From assembly GCA_017562135.1 (NCBI GenBank), contig QEYB01001522.1, positions 992,001-1,056,000 of the forward strand: DNA of 64,000 bases, in the 5' to 3' direction. Both the position numbers and the translations under genes were made by a program. Source of the DNA: Dipylidium caninum (lineage: Eukaryota > Platyhelminthes > Cestoda > Cyclophyllidea > Dipylidiidae). The stretch's first letter is position 1. Every line of letters begins with the position of its first letter. Under the pieces are notes generated by a model. That model was given only the letters and a program-made list of their open reading frames with translations. It had not been told where the DNA came from and made no database searches. Shown piece by piece: positions 13,013 through 24,704 of this stretch.

Positions 13013-13829
13013 CTAAATCGGCACCAAAGGAGCCTGGAACATATAATCATATGGTTAGATTCTGTACTTATTCGGTATTGAAAAAGGAAAGAAAGGAGGC
13101 CACTTTCAGGGTCTCGCAAATTTCACATATCCTCACCAATGCATTTCGCATTATCCAAGTGACTTCTTGCAACATTAAGCCATACTAAATTTTAGGATGT
13201 TTTAATCTTGGCTCTCAGAATAAATTAACCCCAGATGTTTGTGCTTCCCCAAATGCAACCACTTTTTAAATATTCCTTCCAATTTTTGGAGCTAGGTGAA
13301 ATAATCCCAAGCAAGTAGACATCTATCCATCGGAAATGGGAAAAGATGTAGATATATTAGCAACTTAGAATATTGGAATTTTTACTTTACAGCATACTAT
13401 TCAGGTTCTCTAGGTCGTGCCTACCGTTTCCTCATATTTCGCGAAGACTCACATATATAGACAACTTAGTAAATAGGCTATTTGGGGTGGTTTTATAACT
13501 TTTGATCGTTAGACAACAGAAAAGCTGATCAGCCACAACCGGATCATATTTCCCGGATGCCAAGCAGTGGTAACCAAGTTATTAGCACTTTAAAGCGCTG
13601 GTAAACAACAGTCCCCCCACTCCCTGCTGCAACCTCGGAATGCCCCTGCTTTACCGCTTACAAGTGACACATTATTATTAAATAAACAAATACGCTTAAA
13701 TTCCAAGTAATTAAATTGTTGCACACATTAAAGAAAAGATCCTCTTGATAAGTTCTAAAACCATTGTTCAAGGCCGCGTCTCAGCCGCCAGCTGACGTGT
13801 CGGACGTATTAGTGTAGTGGCTCTGGAGG

Positions 13830-14732
13830 ATGTGGGTCTTCTACAGTTATTTACCCCCGAAAACCTTTGGAATTTTGTTGATCTCATGCTTTTCTTTGTA
13901 GGTCAAAAATACGGTTTCAGATAACACTCACATCTGATCCAAATTTGCCGTTCAAAATGTAGGTATCTTTGGAATTCTTATTAGTCTAGTCTTGATGTTC
14001 CCGACTCGACGCCTTTTACGGCGGTGCTGAAGTTTGTTGCTGAAGAGGTAAGAACCTTGTTGTGTACACAGATTTCAGTCAGAAAGAATGGAATATGTTA
14101 TGCCCCATTCACCTTAAATTTAGCCCGATGTCTTGGTTTAATAATTTAAAACCTTGTCAGTACTTTCAGCTAAGGTGTAAGGTGCAGCCAACTTTCCTTA
14201 CACGGTACGAGCTTCACTACAAAGTATTAAATCTAATACAAGTGCCCAGATGTGACAAGTGACAGTACAAGTGACCTCCCTCAAGTCACCTCGCGCTTTC
14301 CACGAACTACAGTTTATCATGGATAGTGAGGAACTAAGGCTCAGAAAATAATCCTTCTCACCAATAAACGGTATAGCGACTAGCAGTTGTGGAACTTTGC
14401 ACCGTACCCAAGTTGTCAAGAAAACGCAACAATTTCGAAGTGATCAAACTCAGCTCCGAAATTTTGCAGTTTAAGGTACCGCCGGCAACCAGCGCCATCA
14501 TCACTGACGACGGAATCGGGATTAATCCAAACCAAAGTGCCGGTGTGTTAACTTTTCTGCGCACCCACATAAGTTTATTTCCACATAAACACTTGTTTCC
14601 TATTCTTTAATCGAAATTGGCAGCAGATCAGTCAAAGCTACGCTCCTGTATAACATTATCCTAGGTGAAGTTTTTCTGAAACACGGAGGATCCTTAAGAC
14701 TTATTCCCCGCGACCGTGTTGGACACTTCTGA
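13830..14732 (+). CDS. UFM1: ubiquitin-fold modifier 1 (UFM1), complete
   Basis: UFM1 is a ubiquitin-like protein that UBA5, UFC1 and UFL1 conjugate to lysines, notably on ER-bound ribosomes. Coding exons: 13830-13831 (the AT of the start codon), 13902-13958, 13990-14047, 14470-14542, 14665-14732. All junctions are GT-AG and phase-consistent, giving 85 residues, the human length. Diagnostic segments are [30 protein letters not shown] and [20 protein letters not shown]. The tail is PRDRVGHF: the conserved Val-Gly, where UFSP proteases cut, is followed by His-Phe instead of the human Ser-Cys. An in-frame TAG at 13815 lies upstream and no other Met precedes Ser-Lys-Ile, so the start codon appears to be split by a 70-nt intron. 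That start is the only inferred part. Confidence 0.95.
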
Positions 14733-17700
14733 CGCGGCCCACCTCGTTCTACTACCGTTGTACATACCGGCGTAACGTTTGTTTTTTCAAGTATCATTTA
14801 ATTATTGAGAATGAATCAGATCTCCAAAGTTTGGGGTTCTCATGCGGTCGGGTTTCCCTGTGTCGCATCGGAGTAAGGATTGTTCTAATACTCAGCTATG
14901 GCCTATATTCTCATATTTTTTCTTATAATGGTTCCCTTGTTGCGTCAGGCGGTGGCCGTCAGGCACAACGACCATGGAGTAAACGGGGTTGCCGGTTAGC
15001 TTCCAGTCGTTCGTGGTTATTTTGAGCAGAAAGCCATATCAAAACTGGAGATCTGTATTTGTGTAGGAGTTGTCGAAAGTCGGTCGGAACAGGTGGTGTG
15101 GTTCGTTAGCCGTCCCTTACCTTGTTCGCTTCACCGTGTATGTTTTGCCTCGTCGAACCTGCCGAATGATGAAAGAGGCCAAAGGCGACAGAATACGCGA
15201 TACTCTAATCGTTCAACTGGCACCGATCCGTAATTCCGAGAATCTAGAGAGTGGCACTTGTTATCACCTTCGAGCCAGACATGCCTTTCAGGCACCTAAA
15301 GGAATAAAGGGAGAACTGCTAGGAGCAAAAAGGACTCAAACAATGGTGAAAATTCCCGGGAAATCTGTCGGGACCTAACATTGCCAAAAGTTTCGAAGGG
15401 AGGCGGCGACATAATATCGTTGTTTATAGTCGAAATTACTAGATATAGAGGAACTTACATGCATTGTGACGGACTGAGCCAATTTAGGGCTCCAATAGTT
15501 AACGGATTCACCGCCAGTGGCTCGTATGCGTTTGAGGATGTGGAAGCAGGCGCCGGATGCGCGAGGTTGTTTTGCGACTACAATGTCGCCACTATAATTT
15601 TCAGTGAACCAAGGGTTTCAAACCTTTTTAACCGACCTCGATAAAGTGAGATCCTTTCCACTAAAAGGTAATCACCGTGTTGAATAGTAGGCTCCATACT
15701 TATACCTTCACACTAAACACGGTTTTAATGAGTACGAGGCATACGTAAACCACTGTTCCGAAGTAACTGTGACATTGATAAAAAACAAGAGTTGTGCCCA
15801 ATGAGTAGGCAAATACCTTGAACGTCGGGGTCATCAGTGTCTCCAATTGGCTCAATTATCTGTCCAGATCAAATTTTCGCCGAAGATAATATAAACAAAG
15901 TGCAGCATGTGTAGTGCCATTATCATAAATTCTTAAAACTAGGTTTAATGGTTGCGGGCACGGAATTCTAGGAATTGTAGAAGTAATCGCAATGAGGTAA
16001 GATTTGTTTATTTTAAAAGTTAAAATATAAATGGGACGCTACCGTTCGACGCTATAATTTAAGGATGAAACTATGTTGGATGCATGTGTTATAGTCCATG
16101 GGGAGTAGTAATTCGTGTGTTGAGTTCTGAACCCCCTTCTACTGGTACCTTCTGCATATTCTTCGAAGCACAACAAGCCTTTGGCCAGGTATTGTTGACC
16201 TTCGTTAATAAATACCGTAGCAGCGGTGATCTCATCGTGACCTCTGTTAAACCACCGCAGACAGACATCCCGGAAACAATCTTAAGCCTTTTGTTTAGCT
16301 GCTTGTTTTTATCATCTCTGTTAAACATTTCGATCCTTATGGGAAAAAGACCCTAACAGAACATTTGACCGAAATGGAAGAAAAGGTTACGAGCGATGTT
16401 ATTCCTTATTGAAGGGAAGCGTCATGAGAAGAGGAATGGTGCCCTTCGCTCATTTGGGAAGGGTTTGAGAAAAGCGAGGTGCAAGTGGTGTCCCACGATT
16501 ACTAGTGTACAGGTTGCTCACTGGCATGCTTCTCGCAACAGTGTTGAGATGTGCGAACACAGCTTTGACGGTGTAGAGTAGTCTCAGGTGACATGGAATA
16601 TGCCACGCGCAAATGCATAATCATCTCAGTGTTTGGTGTGATATATCAGGCTTTGTTAAATGCCATTCTCCAGGAAAAAATTAGCGAAAGTCCTCCCGGA
16701 GGATAGTTAAATGCTTTAAGGCACCCCTAATTTCACACAATTGGTTCCCTTGATTGTATAATGTGAAGTCGGGCAAAATACTATTTAATAGACATTGAGT
16801 TGCTTTGAGGAAACGTGATAAGAACACTAATGAACAGGGAGTTGCGCATGCCATGGAAATGTAAATAGCGTTCATACCCGACTATGGAAGATTAACTCAG
16901 TGAAAATGTAGCCCACTTTAGATATATTGTCGAATGCATGTTGCTCTCCCGTAGGATCTTGCTTTAGCTCTTGTCCACACTAACAGCATACTTCTTATCG
17001 TTTCTGATATTGCTGGACACTTGTCTATCATGTTCCACCACAAGCGTCGCAGTGCTTCATATTTGGGTTTTACGTTTTCTTGAAGAGACCATGAATGTAC
17101 TAGCCAAAAATGCTTGTGCATCGGCAGTTAGCGAGTCTTTTTTGCCATGAAACCTGTGTCGTTGAAGCAATGTTGAATGGCGAATCGTTGCAGTGAGGTA
17201 GCATGCTCCAGCAGGAGAGATTACCTGAGTTCGACGGCGTGTGTCAGGTGTTGACTATTTGTTTCAAATAACTTGATATTTCAAAATAGATTCTCCACAT
17301 TAATGTCTGTCGACATTTCGCATCGTACATTGGATAATCTTTCTGAAGAAGTTATTCCTCGCTTTTCCGATTCCATCGGGTCATCAAACCGATAGTCTTA
17401 ATAAAATATCGTGATGAGTTTTGTCATAAGCACTTTGACGGTCGATGGACGTGGAGGTATGAAGCACTTCCGTGGTAGAGGCAGTTCGCAAGTAGAATAG
17501 TTCAGTGCGGTACAAAATGATGTTAGGTGGGAAAGCGCGGAACGAGTGTTACGTGAACATAAACGCCAATTTTCCACTTGTGGAATCTACTATTTCTGCC
17601 AACAATTGAGTGAGTCCTGTGTACCCTGTTCAAAAAAATCCTCATTTGTGGGATCAATCAGCGAATCAAATTCTTCTATAATATCATTTGGCTATTGTTT

Positions 17701-20700
17701 CTTTCCCTTAAATCAATTCGTAAACACGAAACCAGTTGAGTATGGAGAATTGGTAAAATGTCATACTGTAGAAAAGTTATTTAATTCGTCAAGAGCAATT
17801 GAAGCTTTATGTGGTCGTCGTGTCTTACCATGCAATAAGACTGCGCCGTGTCGATTGAGCAATGCTGGTTGTTGTTTTTTTTCTGTTTCTTATGTACGAC
17901 CTCAGTTTCAAGGCGATAGCACTCCACCCCATATGGTAACCACAATTGCTTTGATGCAATTTCGGCTTAGAGAGGTGTCCTGGTAGTGTATTCTCATCGT
18001 TCTCGTGGATCGTTTTCGATTGTCACACAAAATCCGCTTTTCATTACAAGTGATACTTCGGTGCAAAACGACGGAGAGCTTGCTCTTGCGCTCCCTTGAT
18101 CATCAGAAGTCGCGTCAGATGCTACGACCGACACAGGAGTCCAGTTTTTTTTCTCTATTCATTGTACGCGGATGTTTGGATGGCTGTTTCCGAGTTGAGA
18201 CCCAAGTTCACGCGTAGGCGTTTGTGGATGGGATTCCCCAGTCGTCTTTAATTCCACCTCGTTACGTTACGTTACGCTGCTCAAATCGTTAGAACAATAT
18301 TTTTTCGAAACGATATCGAGCACTTTTTTTCCTTAGTGGACCCATCTCTGAGTGTCTCTTTCGTGTTTCTCGAAGTTTGAGCTGACACAGGAAAATATAT
18401 GAAAATCGGATTTTGTTTGCATCCGGATTGGAGGAAAAATAAAATAAATATGGGTTATGGAGACGGAAAAAATACGAGATGAGTAGGAAGAATACCTCTA
18501 AAATATTGTTCCCACGTTACAATACACAAAAAAGCTAGCTCCATAGTTTCCAACCTAATAGAATTACGCACTCAATGAAGCTGGAAGGATTCAGCTTTTT
18601 TGGTAGGAAAAGACAGTACTCGCGCATGGTACAATGAGACTTGACACATAATTTTAGTTGCCTCTAGTCGATTTATCACTTTTAGCATTGTACACTGCAC
18701 ATTAGTGGTTTGTGCCAGATAAGGAAACGTAAAGGGATAAGTCTTTATCATAACCCCTGTGTATGAACCCTTCGTTGATGCATCGACAGTCTTTGCCTTT
18801 TACTGAATAACTTCGGATTGACCATAATTGTGTTGAGTTAAAAACTTTGCAATGCAAATTCATTATGAATGTTGTGTCACTACTTTGTACCAGACCTAAA
18901 AGTCTTCAGGTCCAAAGCATTGGATTTAAAGCACTTTTTGAAAACTCCAAATTCGCTTTTAGAACCTCCTGGGCACAGGAAGTCGCCGTTTTCAATATTT
19001 TAAGGCGCCTCGTGGAAACCATCGGGTGGATGTTATTTATTCTCTCGCGAATGGTTCTCTTGGTGCAAAATAAAAGTTAATGTGATTAATGAAGCAGTTT
19101 ACTTGCCTGTCAATTAACCAACCGAGCAGTACACGCAAAAATACGTATCATAGTTGATAAGTCGGCTGGATACCTGCTAAGAGGGAAACTTCCTGAAGAA
19201 CAGTAAGAAACAATGGGAATAAGGTCAGCTGAAGCACTGGCGCAGTGGGGAAAAGAACCTGCTTTTTGGCAGGGCCACCAAGAGGAATAACGCCTTTTCT
19301 TTAAAGTCTGGGGGTAATTTAGTCGGATAATCATTTGTGAATGACAGAACTCGCATCCACTAAAATACTTGCTGCGATAGGAAGCTTGCGATGTTGCAAA
19401 CTGCGTGCGGGGCGACAGTGCGGACGAGGTGCTCTGCAAGCTCGCAACTTATTTTAATTAGTGCATCATTTGCATCAATTTCAATAACTAGGGGCTTCAA
19501 CAGAAACCCTTTGTCTTCGCTCTCCTCAGACTTCACTTGCGCTAATCACCGTTGTGGATTACGGCAAACTCCTGTCGCTGCTGCTATGACCTACGCTACG
19601 CGAGGTGATAATTCTCATGATTTAACGTAATCGGTGAAGTTTTAGGTGAAAAACGGTGGATGAGAAGAAAAGGGGGTTGTCAGGGCCACAGAACTAGTCA
19701 GTTGTGAGCAGATTCGCTACCTCGTGCATTATGGACTGGCTCCAAAGTGAAGGTTCCCAGGGCGCGAGGCACAGCAGGGCAACCGTCCATTTACACTCAT
19801 AGCGCAGTGTTATTTCTTTACGAGCTTAATGTCTGAATAATCTGGAAACCAGTCCACAATTTTCACCCAATGTTTGGAAATAGTCCTTGAAGATCTCCAC
19901 TCAGTCAGACATCATCAACGAAACAGCTCACTGCTAATTTGCCTCTCGCACAACACTCGCCACTTGTCCTGGCCGATAGTTTTGGTTTGAGTGGCCTCCA
20001 CCTTGTCTCTCATTGCGAAATCGGAATTTCACAGTGCGTGCGACCTCTCGTCCGCCGGCTTACTCGGTGGCTATTAGGCGCTACACTCAGCTGTGGATCG
20101 AGGCAAGGTGAGACCCCCTGGGGAACGAACTATGCACACATCCTCTTTGTCAGTTTTGCTTCATTTTACGACACTTCAGGGATATTCGTTTGGGTTGTTT
20201 ACGTTGAGTTATCGATAAATCTACGCGCCCTAACAGGGTACGGAGCCAGCACTCCAAAAAATTGCTCTGGAAGCCCCGAGAAAGTATGCGCCCACGTCGG
20301 GGGGAGGTGAGTGGGGCGGGAGAATACTCTAGTGCAACAGGGGAATTGTCAACCAGCAGTCTTAATGAGTGATAAGCAATCGGATGTAACAACACGTCCA
20401 GTGTTACGCAGAGCCCCCGACTTCGACGCCGCCCCGGGTCGGCAGAGACGACTGGCTGGGGCAAAATCCACGCTGGACAGTAACATATTTGCCTCATCTT
20501 GATGGCTTTCGTTCACTGGAAAGTGGGATGCCATAAGACACAGACCGGCTGGATCGCCCTGTATCGGGCGGATGACAGGGGGTCCGGCGTACAATCATGG
20601 GAGCCGGAATTTGAATGAATAATGGACTAACAGGGTGCGAGAAAGGCCACTTTAAATGCCGTTTGTGGGCAAAATCATAAATACTTTGACTATGTTACGT

Positions 20701-22525
20701 TTAGACACGATGAATTAATGTGTTAGAAAAGAATGTTAAAATGGATAGGGTTACTTGAACATTGGGAGGTACGTGAATATTACACGGTTTCTATTTCTGT
20801 CGCCGGTTGAAATAAAAACTATTGTACATAACAGACCCAGCACCTTCATTTTTCGGTTTAAAATCAACCCGATTTAAATAGTTTGTGGAAAGAGGAGTAA
20901 TTTTGCATAGCGGTAATCACCGATAGAATCTGCAACCGCCCCGATCGCAGTAGAAACTCGGGTGCAGCGGGGGAGGACTTGAAAGCAGCCATTCCTCCGC
21001 AAACCGCTGTTTGCGGCCGATGGGGGGCCGCCGCCGAGGTGGACGGAGGGAGGTCATATCCAGCCAGATGACTCCCATTTGTTATCAAGATTGAGCTCGT
21101 CCAAACGGTTGTGCTTCGGGGCTGCTCCAAGTCCGAGGACGGACGTCGCTGGGCGAAAGTTAGTTGGTGTGCCTCAGCCAGTCTTGTTTGAAATAAAACA
21201 AGGCAAAATTAAATCCTTTCTGCAGATGTCGACAAAGGGGGAATGTAGCACACTTTTTAGCAAAAGCTTAGGCTCACAACTTCATTCATTTTCCACACTC
21301 GACCTGTTTGACCAGGTATCCGCAATGATTAGTAGTAGTTACTAGCCAAAACAAAGTCGAAAATGAAATATTAGCTTAATATAATGGCAAAATAATAAGG
21401 AAAGCTGAGGGTGGGGGAGGGGGAGGGGAGGGGGAGGGGCGATGCTTAGAGAATGCCGAACTTTTGATAGCAGAAAATATCTACAAGGCGAAAAGCATTC
21501 CTTTACGTGATGGATGTAGCCGTTCAAACAATGGCGGTCCTTCTGCGGAGAATAAGTCGGAGGCACTTTTCCCCATACATTTGGGGGGGGGGGGGAGGGG
21601 GAGGGGAACTGTCGACGAGGGAACAGGGCGGAGCAGAACAGAGCAGAGGCAGCGCCTTCTGAAGGATGAGTGAGCATTACTGAGAAGCCTCGCTAGTTTG
21701 CACGCGCATTAGTTGCCCATAAGACCACAGTGAAATCGTAATATGACATCTGTCTAGTGGAAGGCATAAACGGTGTAATAAGCTTATATTGCTGCTAACA
21801 GATAAGGTCATAACAACATAAAGGGGCACTAATGGACGTAAGTATTATAAGTGGTGAAAATCGCAACTTTGACGGGTGTTGAGTGGAGCCAATGGTGAAA
21901 GCAGTCGAGCAGTTGCCAACACTGCCCTCTAGGCGTCTTTCGGCTCGCCAAGGCGGTGGTAGAGCCTCTCAGGGGGGGGGGGAAGAGGCAGGGGCAGGGG
22001 AGATGGTGAATACCTCATATGCATGGCTGTGCGGAGCCGGAGAAGGCCTTGCAGAGACACAAAATCCCTTTGAGGATTGATAAGACAATCGCATTGAAAG
22101 AAGTCTCCTTGTATGTCAACTCGAGCGCGCACCCCCTTGTTCAAAGTTCGTTTGACTGTCCGCATTAATGACGCTTTTGATGGCGACACAAAAACAATCA
22201 CGGATTACTAAACTGGGCACAACAACACATCCATTTCCTGGGAGTCGTGTCAAAATGGAGGATAAACGAGTTGACAAAGTCCACCAACTAAATTCCACAT
22301 CGCAGGGCTTGGTTAAATGCTGGTGCGCCACCCGGCTCTTCAGGAAGGCGACGGTAAGGCGTACGAGTTGACATTAGGTGCGTGATTGCAGGAAAGAATG
22401 CGCACGCTGGACGTCACTAATCACGGCGAGAAGGGGGAAGTTATGGCTGGGCTAACCAAGTTTATTTAAAGTTTACAAATGCAACAGTGGACAAGTTTCA
22501 GCACCGGGATCGGCCAGGCATGTTG
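14733..22525. other. long stretch with no recognisable gene
   Basis: Composition is mixed. Open frames exist (+ 15070-15378, 15381-15644, 17546-17986 and 19939-20310; minus 16918-17121 and 20150-20497), but none has a recognisable motif, a convincing splice context or a length beyond chance. G-rich tracts at 21.4-22.0 kb are listed separately. Confidence 0.4.
21409..22000 (+). repeat. cluster of three G-rich simple tracts
   Basis: 21409-21439, 21583-21606 and 21972-22000 are runs of G interrupted by single A or C. Each contains at least four G-runs or one very long G-run, so each could form a G-quadruplex on the + strand. All three lie within 600 bases, downstream of the GPCR gene. Confidence 0.7.
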
Positions 22526-22880
22526 TTAGACGGGAAGACCTTTTCTTCGGCGCAACTCCTCGTCACTTTCCATTTCCGCCTGTTTCATAAGTCTATTAAG
22601 AGCATAGATTATGTTTCGCTGGGAGCCTTGAATTTTCCAAATCTTTAAATGGGAATTCTCCATATCAAGAACTGATGGTGTCCCGCGGGCAACCGTCCCT
22701 TCTCTACTAATTTTGTCACACCGTCTATCGTCTGCATCAGGCGTTGTGATCGTCTTTGTGGAGCAGGCGAAGCGCCACTGGCTGCCGACAGAGTCGGAGG
22801 GACGGTCGTCAGCCCCAGGCGCCCCTCTAGGGACGGGGAAGACGGAGCGTGACCGGTGAGGCAGAGTGTGGAAATGTTCA
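22526..22880 (-). CDS. possible 3' exon, unrecognised minus strand gene
   Basis: The frame ending at a stop at 22526 reads DMENSHLKIWKIQGSQRNII, then YALNRLMKQAEMESDEELRR, ending KGLPV. This is a convincing amphipathic, charged C-terminus. A possible acceptor (gacaccatcag) lies just before it, near 22679. Upstream, a second frame (SQRLMQTIDGVTKLVEKGRL) also looks coding, so there may be a small intron or a frameshift between them. Family not recognised. Confidence 0.4.
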
Positions 22881-22981
22881 AAGGCACCGGGCTTTGGCTT
22901 CATTGTCCCTATGCTCGTAGATTGAGTCCGTCCTCGAACAGCCGCCGCCCGTGGAAGCGCGGTACAAATTTCTCGGTTCAA

Positions 22982-24506
22982 ACCCCCGAGATCGATTGCG
23001 GATCCCCGCCAAATTTTAACCGTCCGTCCACACGTCTCAACATGGGGGGCAACTACTTTGGCACGATTGCGGATTCACTTTAAGTCACATGTAGTCGGCA
23101 AAGAGGAAAAAATATTCAGACCGCCAATAAGTAGTGTCTGAAAGGGAGATTTTTTAAACTTGAAAGTTCCCTTATCAGAGGGATGCCATTTTAAAAATGC
23201 CTAGACTGAGAGGAAAAAGGTTGTTGGTCGGTTCTTTCAGGGCATTTAGAGGACTGTAGGTGGTTAACTCAAACCTCCTCGTTCATGATTTGACTTGCTG
23301 AGAACAAAGTTGAGCACGGGGAAGCGCAGTTGGTTGCCGTTTTTACGTTGTAATGCTGCAACTGCGTTGAAGGGACACGCCCATGTGAGCAAAATCAGGC
23401 GATTTCACAAAGGAGAATCACGCAATTAGGGTGTTATGCTAAATAATGAGTTGGAGAGTAAATCGAATTCCCGGTGCTGGCCCCAGATAATCCGTAGTTC
23501 TCGGGGCGGGGACAAAGTGACGTGGCCGGGGAGTTTGGGGCCCCCGCTGAATGTTAGGACAATGCTTCCCACTCAAGACGGCATATCATGGGGATAAGCC
23601 AACTTCCTGTCTTGAGACGGAATGAAACGGGAGACGTTAGCAGCAATGTGGGCGCTTGTCTCCTCCTAATCAACGTGGAATACTCCGAGGCTGCTGTCTC
23701 CAACGGTACAATGACAGGTTGTAAGATTAAAAGGCAAGAATACGCCCCAGGGGTTGAGCGGTATACGGATGGAGTGCCAGTGGAGGCGCTGATGTTTCTG
23801 CCCTTTTGTCAAACTAGATCGCCGCTTTAGCAACCGATAATTCCACTCATACGTGGACATACACTAGTCAAAAATTGAGAATGAGCGGTGAATGTCTCCA
23901 CATTATTTAATTCCTTTAGCCCACGAAAATAATTTTCCTCGGTGGAAGATCTCTTCTTCTCCCCCTTATTCACGGGCAGATGAAAATTTGCTGCGAGCTC
24001 CACAGCGTCTTCAGATGCGTGCGCAACTTTGCTTTTCGGCGTCGCTACGTGTGTGGAGTTTTGGCGAAAGAAGAACCTCGCACCATAAAACAAAGTCAGC
24101 TTTAATTGCGGCTTTTATGTGAGTGAAAGTGCTGCGGCCGCTCCGATGCGAGCAATAAGAATATTGTTGACGCTTCAGTCACGGTCTGTCCACAGTGTCA
24201 TTATGAATTTCCAATGTGGACGCATAAGTTGTCTGTATGGTTTCGTTAGCGGGGGAGGAGGGAAGGCGAGGCACACAATGCCTCGCTTGAGGAAACACCT
24301 TAAGATCGGCAGCATCGCTGGTCCACATTCCTGTTTGCCCTAAAACCACCTATGCCCACATTTTTGCCTCCTTGGCGATATTTTGTCACATTTCTGCCCG
24401 ATACAAATTGCAATTATGCATTTTAACCGACTGGAATAATATCTTTGAGTGAGTAACAATGGCGGCACTTGTTGGTTCTAATAGCGTGACAAGTTTAATT
24501 ACGTCT
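22982..24506. other. no supported gene
   Basis: One ATG-initiated + strand ORF of 80 codons (23588-23830) is present, without splice signals or recognisable motifs. Nothing else is supported. Confidence 0.35.
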
Positions 24507-24704
24507 TTAAAGGTTCCTGTTCAACAGCAGAGTAAGCTTTGTGCCCGCCTCTAGTCGACCCTTCGATAGGGATGTGCCCTCGCACTCTGACAAGAGGGCT
24601 GCCAGTCTGGCGTATGCCTGAGAAGAAGGGAAGGCGAGCTGAGGGCCACCAGGCGAGCCTAGAGCTCTGGCCACTCTGCCAGACCTGCTGCCAGTCTGGA
24701 CCAT
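24507..24704 (-). CDS. possible terminal exon, unrecognised
   Basis: ATG-initiated minus strand frame of 65 codons just after a possible acceptor (ccatttgagcag). It is GC-rich and ends LEAGTKLTLLLNRNL before TAA. A 13-bp direct repeat (GCTGCCAGTCTGG) occurs twice inside it. No family is recognised and it could be a chance frame in GC-rich DNA. Confidence 0.25.
   Translation of the reverse strand: MVQTGSRSGRVARALGSPGGPQLAFPSSQAYARLAALLSECEGTSLSKGRLEAGTKLTLLLNRNL

Noticed and set aside
13902..13958. UFM1 start supplied by a trans-spliced leader ending in AUG, as known in some flatworms
   Set aside because: AUG joined directly to the exon beginning G-TCA would put UFM1 out of frame; the split cis-spliced ATG fits.
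17546..17986. 146-codon + strand open frame
   Set aside because: Opens at GTG, has no splice context or recognisable motif, and its length is within chance for 64 kb read in six frames.
19939..20310. 123-codon + strand open frame
   Set aside because: No ATG near the start, no motif, and a minus strand frame of similar length overlaps it.
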